A stretch of 64,000 nucleotides of DNA, from positions 1-64,000 of the forward strand of contig NW_017386074.1 in NCBI RefSeq assembly GCF_000237925.1, in the 5' to 3' direction. The position numbers and the translations under genes were made by a program. Positions 49,191-60,247 of the stretch are shown here, piece after piece. Below the pieces are notes generated by a model that saw only the letters and a list, made by a program, of their open reading frames with translations, had not been told where the DNA came from and did not search any database. The DNA comes from Schistosoma mansoni. Lineage: Eukaryota; Platyhelminthes; Trematoda; Strigeidida; Schistosomatidae. The number at the start of each line of letters is the position of its first letter. Positions within the stretch are counted from its first letter, which is position 1.

Positions 49191-50164
49191 CACAGTTTAG
49201 AGTATGCACAAAACAATAATTAAGTGCATTTCTTCACAATTTAAACTGGCCAGGTGAATGAACTTGCATTCTAGTGTTGTTGTCCACTGATAAATCTCAA
49301 ATAGGAAAAAAAAAAACGAGAGTCTTCGATTGTTTTGTTAGTTACTTACTTTTGAGAACTTGTGGAAATTTTATTTAATGATCATACTGATTACCTAATA
49401 TGTATACATAATATCAGACATTGACTAATTTATTATTAGAATGGAGGTTATTCATGTATATATGTACACGTATTTCAATCAATGTAGCCTATAATGATTT
49501 CAATTATTTAATCTTGGAATTCCAAATTGACCCAAAAGTATGCATTACATAACTGTCATTTACAGACTAAAAATCATAAACTAATATGTAGTGCCGTGCT
49601 TCGTGAATTGTTCACCTTCATAACTGTTATAATACAAATCTTAATGGTGCATAAAATCAGAAAGCAACTACAGTTTTATCGACAAATGATGCAGGTCAGA
49701 AAGTTATAAGCACATGAGCAAATATCAGCGAGCAAAGCCAAAAAAATGACAAGCATTGGAGATGGTGGGTAAGCAAACTCCCATTAACCAAGCGTCAATT
49801 GATATTTATAGTCAGATAAAGAGTAAGTTACAGACATGTGGTGAATAAGATAAAAAGTGTACACACACATACGCTTATATAAAAACAGTTAGGGTTAATA
49901 AGTGAATAATTAACAAGGTCGAAACGGGATTCATGATGGATAGGTAAATTGACTTGTCCAGAAGCCAGAATAAGGTATATGAGCTGAACATATCGACCGA
50001 CACTACAAATACTCTGTGATTTGAAAAAAGTGTATTTAAATTAAAATTTGTTATTTCTGATGAGTGACGATATGAACTGTAATCTGTAAAATACAGTATG
50101 ATAACTAGTTTGGCAGAACAACATTCGTTCGCATAACTACACTATGTTGAGTAGATGATATAAG

Positions 50165-50250
50165 TTTAGTGTTGAAATCCACGATGCATATTTTGTCCTA
50201 TTAGGGATTAGCCAGATGGAGGTATCTGCATCTCAGAATTGATGTTAATT
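50165..50250 (-). mobile_element. R1 SINE hammerhead-end fragment
   Basis: Decayed minus-strand fragment with AACATCAATTCTGAGATGCAG and the hammerhead strands. Confidence 0.5.
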
Positions 50251-51194
50251 TTATTCGTTTCGTCGAAGTTCTGAATGAACTTTGATTATTTATAGATTTT
50301 TTCGCAGTTTAATCTTACTAACTGATAATACCGGACTAACATCATCAATATAGGTACTGGTTATTGAAAAGTATATTATGTTCTCAATAATGTGACAATG
50401 TTTACCAACAAATTCTTAACTTCGAAAAGAGAAAAGGGAACATAGAATCGTCTTTATTTTCGTAGAAGTAGTCATCGGCCGATATATCACATTTGGATGA
50501 GAATATGATTTATGGACGACATTTGAGCAACGCCAAAATTTACCTACTAAGATCTAGAAGGAAGTTATAGATTAGTTTGGAAAGTCAGTATGATAATTTC
50601 GATTCATCAGGAATTAAATTATAGTTTCACTCACAGTTACATTCACTTTTGATATCCCTATGGTCACGTATTTAATCGATTTGTTATGTATAATTGACAC
50701 TTCAAACTAGAATGAATATAACCAATTGTTCTTCATTCCTTAAGAACCTACATTCTACCACATTTTGTAAGTAGTTAAATTGAGATCAATTAATGAATAG
50801 TGAAGTAATGAAGTGTACTTTGTGAGACAACCTTAATTAATATTGACATTTTTATAATGAAACCAATACTATACTTGTAATTTGTTCAATGAGTAAGCAA
50901 TTAAACTTCTGACGTTTTATGACTTAATGTCGTTTACGTACGTCCTCTTTTTTTTTTGAAAAAAGCACCATAACCATAATAGAGCAGTCATGTTAGTTTA
51001 CATCTTTGACATGTCTCCTACCACAGTAAAACAGTGATTCAATATACAATTTAAAGTAGATTTAGATAGTAAAACCAAGTCGATATATCGAAAGTATATT
51101 ATCCGCAAACGCATATATACAAGTTGAAATATACTATTGTCGTGTCAATTAACTTAATTCAATTAATAGACTTTAATAATTTTATCATTATTAA

Positions 51195-51510
51195 ATAGAA
51201 GGGGGTTTTGTGGAGATTTCAGTATTTTTCATAGTTGAATTCATGAGTCAGTTGAAGCTAGACATCAACTCACTGAAGAAAATTGGTGAAATGGTTGTTC
51301 AACTTCGTGGATTAGTTGAAGTTAGACATTACCACAATTGGATATCGGCTCAGTAGTCTAGTGGTTAAGCGCTCTGGCGCGAGACTGATAGGTCCTGGTT
51401 TCGAATCTTGCGAGGTGGGGTCGAGAATACGCACTACTGAGGAGCCCCACAATAGGACAAAACGGCCGTCCAGTGTTTCCAGGTATTCCATGGTTATCTA
51501 ATTTCGTTTG
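51195..51510 (+). mobile_element. R2 SINE in intron 1
   Basis: A short inverted end (51195-51265), then a plus unit: A box-like AGTAGTCTAGTGGTTAAGCG, B box-like GTTTCGAATCTTG, hammerhead with CTGAGGA but AAAA in place of GAAA, so inactive. Confidence 0.75.
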
Positions 51511-51805
51511 TTTTAATACATCATTATGAATATTATTCGCACAATCTTTTCGGGTGTGTTTTTGAAAAGTGTACAACATTTCGTTGTACAAGTTACAAAA
51601 TGCTTAATCAAAGGTATCGTGTTCACTAGAATTATGCAGTGAAAAGAATGTACATTATTTAGATGTCGATTTACTGTACTGCTAGTTTCTAACTGGCGAC
51701 TACCCAATATTTGCCGTCAGTATCAACCAAGAAGTAAAAAAACAGTAACTTGTAGAAATGCTTTGTGCTGAGAATTGTTTGGTGCCAAAAATGTATTGAA
51801 TAAAG

Positions 51806-51830
51806 CTAATAATAATAATAATAATAATAT
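51806..51830 (+). repeat. (AAT)n microsatellite
   Basis: Seven to eight AAT triplets. Similar ATT or AAT runs lie at 16067-16092, 30657-30690 and 45475-45492; a (CA)n run lies at 45702-45719, a (TTG)n run at 46011-46033 and GAGT repeats at about 48608-48635. Confidence 0.85.
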
Positions 51831-52084
51831 CCAAACGTCTTTGAATAAACTCAACTCTAAACAATGTAAATTCAAATTTTTTTAAAAACGTACAAACTGA
51901 GACATTCACTGTGAAGAAGCTAAAACACCTAATGATTAATTCAAAGAAGAATCTATTTATTGACATAAGTTAACTGTTCAACCCACTATTGAAAATTCTG
52001 TTTACTGTTCCAAACTCTACGTCCAATTAAATACATCAGGTAAACCATTCGGTGGTATTCCGTTTTTAATCACTAAAGTGATAT

Positions 52085-52410
52085 CATTGTCAGTATAGGG
52101 GTTTTAACATATTGTAGTATTTTCATAATTGAATTTACGAGTCAATCAAACAATCAATGAAGGGTTGTGAAAGATCATGAGTCGATTTAAGTTAGACATT
52201 AACACAACTAAATACGGGCTCATCGGTCTAGAGGTTAAGTGTTCACATACAAGACCGAATATCTTGCTTCCAGACTCACATTAAGAATCGTGGATGAGCG
52301 CTGTTGTGGAGCCCCATACTTGAACGAAACGACCGTCCAGAGTTTCCAGGTTTTCAATGATGTTCAAACTTAGATCGACTCATTAATTCAATTGTGAGGA
52401 TAACATTTTG
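52085..52410 (+). mobile_element. R2 SINE close to the exon 2 acceptor
   Basis: Inverted end (52085-52145) plus a decayed plus unit (52160-52410) with A box-like TCGGTCTAGAGGTTAAG and hammerhead strands. It ends about 110 bases before the acceptor at 52523. Confidence 0.65.
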
Positions 52411-52523
52411 TTTAAATATAGTTGAAAAGTATCCTAACATATAATCTGTTCAAACTAAGATGACAAAAGTTCCTTTGAATGAAGAAAAATTTACACTTTC
52501 CACTCCATATTTTACTATTCCAG

Positions 52524-52670
52524 GAAATTTTGATTTATTGATCAAAAATACTCAACTTGAAGATGAAGCCAGTTTTATTTGTCAAGCTAATGTGAAAATT
52601 TATTCCACTTCAAGCATTGAACCACAATTAGATACCATTACTAGCAAACCAGCTTATCTAACAATTATAT
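52524..52670 (+). CDS. Exon 2: second half of Ig domain 1
   Basis: The acceptor TTCCAG and donor GTAAGT bound 147 bases. Joined in phase 1 to exon 1 it completes a glycine codon and reads EEG-NFDLLIKNTQLEDEASFICQ, the E-F-G strands of Ig1 with the usual D-x-A-x-(Y/F)-x-C motif; C155 pairs with C84. The exon ends in KPAYLTII, the G strand leading into domain 2. An R2-family SINE remnant ends roughly 110 bases upstream of the acceptor. The phase match across a 36-kb intron, plus the fact that the two halves make one domain, is the main support. Confidence 0.88.
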
Positions 52671-53237
52671 GTAAGTTGAGTTTAATTTTAATAGAAGTTC
52701 TGTACATCATTATTACTATTTTCAATAACTGTATATCGTTTAAAATAAGCTTCTCTTCATCAACATATTCATCAACTGGAATGGTATAATTCCAAAGTTA
52801 CACTCTTCAAACTTGTCAGAGCTGTTTTGGTGAAGTAGAATTTGACAAATACCGTTTTATTGTAAATGATTATTGTCTATCGCAGTCCAATGTGTAGTAC
52901 AATCGTTATTCAAGTTCTGATCAAGGTCATTTGATAGTTTGTTATCGCTGTGTGATAAGAATTAGTTCTGACTAGCAATACCTAAAGCACATTCTTATAA
53001 GCATCATTAAATGATTTCTTCAAATATATTTCTAAATGGCGGTGAAGGTTTGTTACCCAGCTTGAACTGGACAGGTAACGGTTTTGATGATCTTTTTTAG
53101 ATCACATTATGATCAAATACTATAAATGTACAAACACTGATAAAATGATTTTAGACAAATATTACTTACAGAACATACTATTATTCAATGATAGAATCAT
53201 TTTGTGAGTTCAGTTGTTTTTGAAACAAGAACTGATA

Positions 53238-53582
53238 ATAAGCAAAGATGGATGGTGGCTGGCGGTGGAGGCCAGGAAGCGCGTTTCGTCCCATTTGGGA
53301 CCCATCAGATAAATGTACTTTCATCCCATAGTTGATGCTCACTCTAGGACTCGAACGCTTTCAACTCCGAGATGCAGGCACATCCACTTGACGAGTTCCA
53401 AGTAAAACGAAACGCACGTACTGGATTCCACTGCTGGCCACTATCCATCTTTGCTTATAAAGCTTGTGAATTGATGAAATATTGAGGAAATGAGCGCAAG
53501 ATGCACATATATCAACAAGGGACCGACCAATCGTAGTCCTAAACAACAATCGGAAGATACAAGCAAACAATACCATGTGAAT
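53238..53582. mobile_element. R1 SINE foldback in intron 2
   Basis: Minus hammerhead end (53238-53355) joined to plus hammerhead end and head (53356-53582). Both cores are altered (CTGATGG, TTGACGA). Confidence 0.65.
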
Positions 53583-53929
53583 GAATTAGTAATGTTGTTA
53601 AGAAACAAATGTTTAATGACTCGAACCTAATACTTCCCAGATTTCTATTTTAAATAATTTAAGGATATAGTAACAGAAGATAGTGCCAAGTAGTTACTCT
53701 GTCATGATATATTTATCTATGTAATCATTCTTTGTAACAAAAGCAAGTCGTTTAACACGTGGATAAAAGATAATCACTTTCTTATTTAAGTGTACATTAA
53801 GTGATGTTAACTTCAAGCGACAAAATACTTTTATCATCGTATACAGTTTAACTACAAAATTGGTCAGTGAAACATTGGACATTGTTTAATGAAAAATCAA
53901 ATAAATAAGAGCCATTACTAACTTATTGT

Positions 53930-54280
53930 ATTGGTTATTCGAATCGTCCAATTGATGCTGACAACTGAAATCGGTCAGTCTCGTTTTGGTCTATGTGCAT
54001 TGTTTTCAATTTGCTTCGATATTCTTATTAATTTATAAGCATCATAATGGGAAGATTCAGAGAAGAAATAAGAATGAAGTGCACTTTACCACATGACACA
54101 AAACACTGTCTATCTGGACTCAGTTGCTAAGTAGGTAACGAGATGACGTTTAAAGCTAACAATACTGAATTGTAGTGCTGGAGTGAATATCAACTCTGAG
54201 ATGCAGGTAGATTCAGAAGACGATTCAAAACATGCGTTTTGTATTCCACTGTTAGCTAATATCCATCTCTGCCTAACATT
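53930..54280. mobile_element. R1 SINE, decayed, in intron 2
   Basis: Reversed head (53930-54040), then a plus copy with ACTCAGTTGCTAAGTAGGTAACGAG, a weak B box and a hammerhead with its stem II deleted. Confidence 0.6.
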
Positions 54281-54429
54281 CAGATAAATGTTTTATTTCC
54301 ATATATCCAATGTCAACTGTTTTATAAAGTTAATTTACGTGATATTTGATTTAGCAGAAAGGAATTTTATAGTATTTCTCAAATGCGACCGTAATTTAGA
54401 TTTTAAATTCACATTTAAACATACCACCT

Positions 54430-54650
54430 ACTTAGGTTATTCAGTGAACGAGAACTTAAGTGGGGACAATCGAACGCATTTGACTACAGAGCATCTTAGT
54501 AAAATCTGAGAATTATATAGTACATACTTCATTTGCAAAATATCAGTCAATCGTCTCAGACTTCATTGTTCCTCCGTCTCCACAGTAATCATTGTCAGTT
54601 CTCGTTCTCTTTTCTTTCATCTTCTTAACCATATCTTAGGCTTGAGATAT
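54430..54650 (+). repeat. R5 dispersed repeat, copy 3 (intron 2)
   Basis: Ends about 245 bases before exon 3. Shares GCATCTTAGTAAAATCTGAG and CAATCGTCTCAGACTTCATT. Confidence 0.65.
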
Positions 54651-54895
54651 GACTTGAATAATATACCTTTAGGTATTGAAACAGTGCTTGATCGTAAGAT
54701 GTTCATGTTAGCCACCATTGTGAGAATACAGTGACCTGAATTGAATGATGAAATAAAAGTTATAAATGTGTAATATCCCACCTAGTGAATGATGAATTTG
54801 ATCCCTATCTACTAAAATACCAAAGGAATATTTGAGAATTCCCGTATTTATCTTCATTACATTTATGGATATTTCTTTTTATTACTACATTTCAG

Positions 54896-55541
54896 TTCCT
54901 CCATCAGGTTTAACTATGATTCATTTACAAGATAGTCAACTTGAAAAGAATCATCAGACACCAGTGACTGTTAATTCCATGTATATACTTCCTAACAATC
55001 ATTTCACTAATTATATAAGTGATCATAGTGTAAACCGTCATGTATATACAACAAATGAATTGAATCAAATTGTTGATAGAGATCTTAGTCGTATTGTAGC
55101 AGATGATCCTAAAACTGAACTTTTCATTGATTATAATAGAAATTATATGGATCATTTCAAACAGGCATCGGATACACAATATACATCACATAACATACCA
55201 CTGAAAGAAATGTTAGTTAGGCATGAATCTTCAAGTTATACAGGTAATATGTATAACAGAATTCCTAAGATATGGACAGTAGAAAAGAAAAAATTGATTG
55301 TATCCTGTCATACATCACCGTCAAAGCCTGCGAGTACAATACAATGGCATTTAGCTGGTATATTACTGACGAAGAATTCTGATAAATCACATTCATTTTC
55401 TGATCATCAAAATTCATTAATTCATTATACAATAAAAGAACAAATTATAAATGTTTCAGACAAATCAATACTTTCATCTAACGCTGAATCAGTATTGTTT
55501 CCGAATACATCAGTAACAAGTTCAACTGATGACGTACACAT
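54896..55541 (+). CDS. Exon 3: linker insertion and first half of Ig domain 2
   Basis: The acceptor is CATTTCAG and the donor CAT|GTAAGT, phase 1 in and phase 2 out. It begins FPPSGLTM, comparable with the VPP/IPP linker that opens Ig2 in the family. Residues about 190-310 are a long, hydrophilic, Asn/His/Ser-rich stretch with no counterpart I recognise in nephrin or Kirre proteins. Ig2 proper follows: KKLIVSCHTSPSKPASTIQW, with C322 and W335 and the conserved S-x-P-A pattern. After that another Ser/Asn-rich loop (about 345-397) extends the domain before exon 4. Several N-x-S/T sites are visible. The 646-base length is large for a schistosome internal exon but is open throughout, and the phases fit both neighbours. 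Confidence 0.85.
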
Positions 55542-55574
55542 GTAAGTATTCATAAATTCTTGATAGTTTTATTA

Positions 55575-55725
55575 TCATCAGAATGGGTATTTGTAGAGAC
55601 CGTAGTAATTTTAATAATTGAATTCATGAGTCGATCTAAGCTAGACCACTATTGAAAACTTTGAATCACTAAACGGCGGTTTCCGTTCTAGTATGGTACT
55701 CCTAAGCAGTGTGCATCCACGAGAT
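55575..55725 (-). mobile_element. R2 SINE fragment just after exon 3
   Basis: Minus hammerhead end (ATTCATGAGTCGATCTAAGC, hammerhead strands, GTGCATCCACGAG), starting about 35 bases after the exon 3 donor. Confidence 0.6.
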
Positions 55726-56802
55726 GTAAGACTAGATACTTATTTGTTATGGGATAAGTTTCATCAATGTGAATCGATATGAGAAAATTGAAAATCAACA
55801 CCGTAACTAGCACAAAAGTTGGGAGAATGATAAACCACAATAGTGCAACTAACAAAATAATCAGTTACGAAAATTAGCAGATAAGATTAAGCGATTGAGA
55901 TCAAGTTATATTCAGAACTTTAAAACTAATGAATAAGGAATCATTTGTACTACTTTTATCAATGTTAATGCTTATAACCAGGCATAGGTTATATTCTTTT
56001 AGCATACCGTAACCAACAAGTCTGCAATTTCCAAACAGATCCAACTAATGGCCATCTATTGTGATCTGGCTGTTATTAGTCATTCATCAAATCGGTCTAT
56101 TCTATTAAGTATAATAGATGCATGTGCAGAATACCACTAGTCGGTCAACAATCTACCAGTGATAAGAGCATTGTTTCTTAGATAGGGTTTTTTTCGAGCA
56201 TACGCTAATGTAAACTCTGGTAATGCACAGAATGTCATACGTTGAGGAGCCGGTTTGTGCTATTGTTAATATTTCGTTAATTACCAACGTATCATTGCTC
56301 ATATGACACTCAATATGGCAGGTATGTCTTGATAAAGAGTTTAAATGTCATGGATTAACTAGGTTGACATACTTATAAGAAAAACCATTCATAAGCAATT
56401 ACTGTCATAGATATCATACTAGTATTTGCTTTTGTTTTCGAATCAATTATACTTATGGATCATGTTTTCTATATTTGTATGATCTGTAAAGTTGATCGTA
56501 TTACGTTCTTCAGAGATTTTAGATACGTTCTGATAATAATTACAAGTTCATCAGACACCTAGATCTTCTGTATCGTGTCGGCTGACTCCAACTCTCTAAA
56601 ATAAAATCTTACAACCTATGATATCTAACCATATGATCATGTATCCATACCTCAACTTGAATAAAATGTTATAATCAGAACTTGGAACTAGATATATGAG
56701 ATTTCGGCTAATCAACAACGTTTATTCGGTACAATTACTCAAAACATATAGAATGTAAATTGTTGACAAAATGGATTGGAGACGGTTGGAAGAATGTTAG
56801 GG

Positions 56803-57178
56803 GTGGTCAAACCAAAACGTGGCATCAGTCCATTACTAACGTTTGGCCTTAGCCGTGTCGGCAGATACAGATTACTTTGTTGGGGTCCACGTGACTATCG
56901 TAACAAATGTTTGGAGACTGAGTGACATGGCTCAGAATCGATCACATTGATGTAGGTGCATACAATCTTTTTCTTCTCTTAACTATGGGATCAAAACTAC
57001 TTTATACCTTACTTTCTACGAACTTATTCTTTCTCCATGTATCATATATGGAATTTTTTAACACCATTGAATTGACTATTTCTACTAACTACATGATCGT
57101 ACTCTTGAGCCTACGATTTGTGGTACATTGAACCGATGCGTATATGTGCCTTCTCCTACGTTGTAGCTGACTGAATGA
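56803..57178 (-). repeat. R8 dispersed repeat, copy 3 (intron 3)
   Basis: Inverted copy ending about 160 bases before exon 4. A 69-codon frame (56922-57131) lies in it but is not open in the other copies. Confidence 0.65.
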
Positions 57179-57341
57179 TGTAGACTGGTGTTAAAGTTTT
57201 TGAAATGTTACACGGGAAGATACTAGACTCCATTAATCATATAAAAATATTGACCTTTACTATCATGTTATTTCTCTTTATTATTCATGATAACTCATTG
57301 ACTATTTTGTAATTTTTTTTTTCCAATTTTATGAACTTTAG

Positions 57342-57478
57342 GCAAGTAACTCAAAGTCAATTAAATTTAACAGTTGAAAGAAAATATCAGCATTGGCAGC
57401 TCGAATGTAGCGTTAGTAATTCAAACGATTTTGTTTTAGCAAAATTACCAACTGTTACAGTTACAATTGAACCAATGT
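57342..57478 (+). CDS. Exon 4: second half of Ig domain 2
   Basis: The acceptor is ACTTTAG after a T-rich tract; the donor is CAATGT|GTAAGAT. In phase 2 it completes a Met codon and reads QVTQSQLNLTVERKYQHWQL then EC, matching the strand E to F region of Ig2 in the family (L-x-L-x-V/x-R-x-x-x-x-x-x-x-x-C). C422 pairs with C322. The donor lies inside a 13-bp target-site duplication of an R2-derived foldback, so a second identical donor motif sits at 57645-57646. Use of that second donor would read into the repeat and stop within 14 codons. See the separate repeat entry. Confidence 0.87.
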
Positions 57479-57485
57479 GTAAGAT

Positions 57486-57639
57486 GGATGATTTTGTGGA
57501 GATTTTAGTAATTTAATATAATTGAAATCATTAGTCTATTGAAGCTAGACCATCATAGAAAACCTAGAAGCACTGGACGGCCGCTTCCATGTTTTCCATG
57601 GTCGTCTAGATTCAATAGACTGATGATTTCAATTATATA
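57486..57639. mobile_element. R2-derived 154-bp foldback inserted at the exon 4 splice donor
   Basis: CAATGTGTAAGAT occurs exactly at 57473-57485 and 57640-57652, a 13-bp target-site duplication. The element between is an inverted pair of R2 tails (ATTGAAATCATTAGTCTATT...and its complement near 57610-57635) with no tRNA-like part. The duplicated target contains the donor ATGT|GTAAGAT, so an exact second donor lies after the insertion. Confidence 0.9.
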
Positions 57640-58009
57640 CAATGTGTAAGATTTTTTATTATTTTTAATTTCCAGATTTTGTATAATTTAAATTAACTTA
57701 CATGTTGTAATAATTATACTGAAAAGGTAACAATTGGATCTTAAGGAATCACAAATGTTAGTCTTAATGATATCAGATAATGTACTAGGGGTTTACAATG
57801 GATTTGTTTCTATGAATAGATCACATAAGGAAACCATATTAGCTTGTCATTTCATGAACATTAACTCTATGGTTCAACTGTCTCATTGATGTTGAATCAA
57901 CTTGTATGGTGTTACTTATCGAAATTTACATCTCAAAAGCAATTTCAAAATCATAATTTATATTTCGAATGACATTCTAATTCTGATTGACTATGTAATA
58001 AAAAAATCC

Positions 58010-58175
58010 GTTCGAGAGATCGAAGGTCCTGGGTTTGATTCTCTGTAGTGAGTTCGTCGACGAGCATGTAGATCAGCACTGCTGAGAATTCTCATATTAA
58101 GGTAATAGAAATGCCTGTTGACTTATAGTTTTCAATGGTGGTCTAACTAACATTAATCCATGACGGAAATTATAA
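58010..58175 (+). mobile_element. R2 SINE remnant in intron 4
   Basis: B box-like GGGTTTGATTCTC, then GCACTGCTGAGAATTCTCATA and the tail GTTTTCAATGGTGGTCTAAC. A decayed plus-strand copy. Confidence 0.55.
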
Positions 58176-58284
58176 AAATTGAATGATCTCAACCACAGGC
58201 TATTTGAATTAGTCAAGTAATCGACACTGTGTGATTCATTAAAGTCAACTCCTCCATTACAAAACACGTGATTGAAACAATTCA

Positions 58285-58430
58285 CCTAATCCATCTTACA
58301 GCAGCTATCAAAACTTTATATAGAAATTCTCAATGGTGTATTCTTAAGTTTATAGAGGCCAAGCATGTTTTATATGTTCAAAGAAGAGTGTATTCTAACT
58401 TAAGGTGGTTTAATGCGTTTTTTTATTCTC
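58285..58430 (+). mobile_element. Second Penelope-like C-terminal remnant (intron 4)
   Basis: IKTLYRNSQWCILKFIEAKH aligns with the RNCHRQILRFIEALNI segment at 28400-28470, at both DNA and protein level. Confidence 0.45.
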
Positions 58431-58504
58431 TCCATAAGGTATGAGTTTTTCCCACTTTTTTAAAAAAAATAACTCCAGATTTATCGATTGAACTTTTATT
58501 CAAG

Positions 58505-58620
58505 TTGACCATAACACTTCTGAGGAGTTCCATACTAAGACGAAACAGCCATCCAGAGCTTCTAAGTTTTCCATGGTGGTCTAGCTTTAATCGAATAATG
58601 AATTCAACTATTAAAGAGTA
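58505..58620 (+). mobile_element. R2 SINE hammerhead-end fragment in intron 4
   Basis: ACTTCTGAGGAGTTCCATACT, AGACGAAACAGCCATCCAG and GTTTTCCATGGTGGTCTAGC, ending about 160 bases before exon 5. Confidence 0.6.
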
Positions 58621-58780
58621 TATGTGACCAGATTTTATGAGATGTGTAGCACCAAGCATCCCATTTTCTAGATCAACTCCATCTATTGAATACACAATGA
58701 TTGTTTATTTACAAGTTAACTTGGTTCAGATACGATTCCTTTTTTTCCTTCTGTATCTTATTCGTTTTACTAATATCTAG

Positions 58781-58898
58781 ACATAGAGGATGTTAAGATA
58801 CAAATTATTAATCAAACAGAACAAGTAAATTTACGAGAAGGTCAATTAATCCATTTTGAATGTATAGCAAAAACAAGTCCATTAACACCAATTTACAG
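58781..58898 (+). CDS. Exon 5: first half of Ig domain 3
   Basis: The acceptor is AATATCTAG and the donor TACAG|GTTAGT. It contributes YIEDVKIQIINQTEQVNLRE and then GQLIHFECIAKTSPLTPIY: a Y-x-x-x-V linker and strands A to C of the third Ig domain, with C473 in the F-x-C context. There is no ATG-led open frame of useful length here; the exon was found by continuing the phase from exon 4 and scanning for an Ig B strand. Phase 1 in and phase 2 out agree with both neighbours. Confidence 0.85.
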
Positions 58899-59079
58899 GT
58901 TAGTGTGATTAGCTTTACTTTAAATGATTACTAGTTTATAGAACTCTTTTGTATTTTGGTTGTTTGAATATACCCATTCATGGTTAGAACTGAAATCGAT
59001 CAGGTTTCTTTTATGAATATTCATCCTGTGCGGAGATGATTGGCGGCTAACAATGGGGGAAAATTGAATTTGAGAGTCT

Positions 59080-59290
59080 GCTAGAATTGGACCAAGATGG
59101 TAGTTGGAGGTGGTCAACAGGAACCATTATCTCATCTCAACATAGTGCACGCAGTGTCGAGCCGCCTAGATTAGTGGCTACCTTGCAACTTGATGGATAG
59201 CATTCGATCAGCACTAAGAAGGACTTGACACGCATGACATTGATCACCACTCAGTGATCAATGAATTGTGAGAATTGGACCAAGTTTGAG
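59080..59290 (+). mobile_element. R6 SINE-like fragment in intron 5
   Basis: Shares GTTGGAGGTGGTCAACAGG, CATCTCAACATAGT and AAGAAGGACTTGACACGCAT with the 43.6-44.2 kb pair. Preceded (58960-59060) by a decayed R1-like piece. Confidence 0.55.
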
Positions 59291-59949
59291 AGTCACTAAT
59301 TGCTTGTAAATTATTCCAAAACTTTAGGACACTCTCTAAAGAAACATATAGTATTCCGTCACAAAGTTGGAGTTCATAGGTCTGTATATATTAGTGAACC
59401 TGTGAAAAAAGTCCACTCAGATATCTAGACTTGTTTGATTTCACAGTATACAGGTTTCAAATAATTTGTAGAAACATCGGGTTGAAAATGGCAAATTTTT
59501 AAAATGATTGAACAGGATTATTCTGGTTTTATTATGGAGAGATTTCATAGATTGTTGAATTTTATGGTCGTATAAAGAACTTACCTCATAAAAGATTGAA
59601 GTTTGAAAAGTAAACCCGTAGTTTACAGGTTATACTGTAGCTGTGAGTTGTGAGGTTGCTAGCCATAATCTCCAGCTAGGTGCTTATAGTTGGACGGTCG
59701 CATTTTATAGCAAAGAAGCTGACTAGTGTTTCCTAGTTTTCAATGGCAGAGTAACTATGTCTAGTTTGTTATGTTTACATACTGAATCATTTTTAATTCC
59801 TAAATCTGTAGTCTTTTGTTGACTTTTAATGTGTTTTGTGTCACATGGCTTTGTTTATTTTTAGTGAAATGTCTATTACAGACAGACAAGGTTATTCGGA
59901 GAAACAAAACTTATCGGATACTGAGCAAGAAATAACTCATAAATAGTAC

Positions 59950-60240
59950 TCTTGTGAGCGAAAACACAGGCAGAGATAACCCACAGTAATTTTAATACGT
60001 AATTACAGAATATCTTGGTAAAATCTGAGAACCATTTAGTAGACACTTCATTTGTAAAATATACATCAATTGTCGCAAAATCTGTCGTTCCTTCATTTCC
60101 ATATCAATAACTCATTGCTCTCGTTCTCTTCTCTTTGATCTCTCCAACTTTCTGCTTCAAGCATTCCACTTTCAATCGATACTACATACTACTTATATCT
60201 GTTGATATCGGATGCACACATTACAGTACCATTCCATTAT
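59950..60240 (+). repeat. R5 dispersed repeat, copy 4 (intron 5)
   Basis: GTGAGCGAAAACACAGGCAG start, then the usual words. It is followed directly by a solo LTR at 60248. Confidence 0.65.
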
Positions 60241-60247
60241 CAATTAA

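Larger units (their letters stand above)
16506..52523 (+). other. Intron 1 of the IgSF gene (about 36 kb)
   Basis: Donor GAAG|GTATGA and acceptor TTCCAG flank it. It is filled by SINEs, LINE and LTR fossils, a 191-bp tandem array and a local duplication, each listed separately. Stretches without a recognised element include 17080-18000, 18080-18730, 20060-21120, 23620-23890, 26320-27250, 27920-28270, 29160-30050, 30570-31720, 33270-33760, 34000-34440, 36650-37240, 37810-38160, 38670-39350, 42870-43540, 44870-45200, 45480-46310, 46750-47300, 48040-48800 and 49200-50150. These are AT-rich; the only open frames are short and unrecognised. A gene nested in this intron is possible but not demonstrated. 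Confidence 0.8.
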
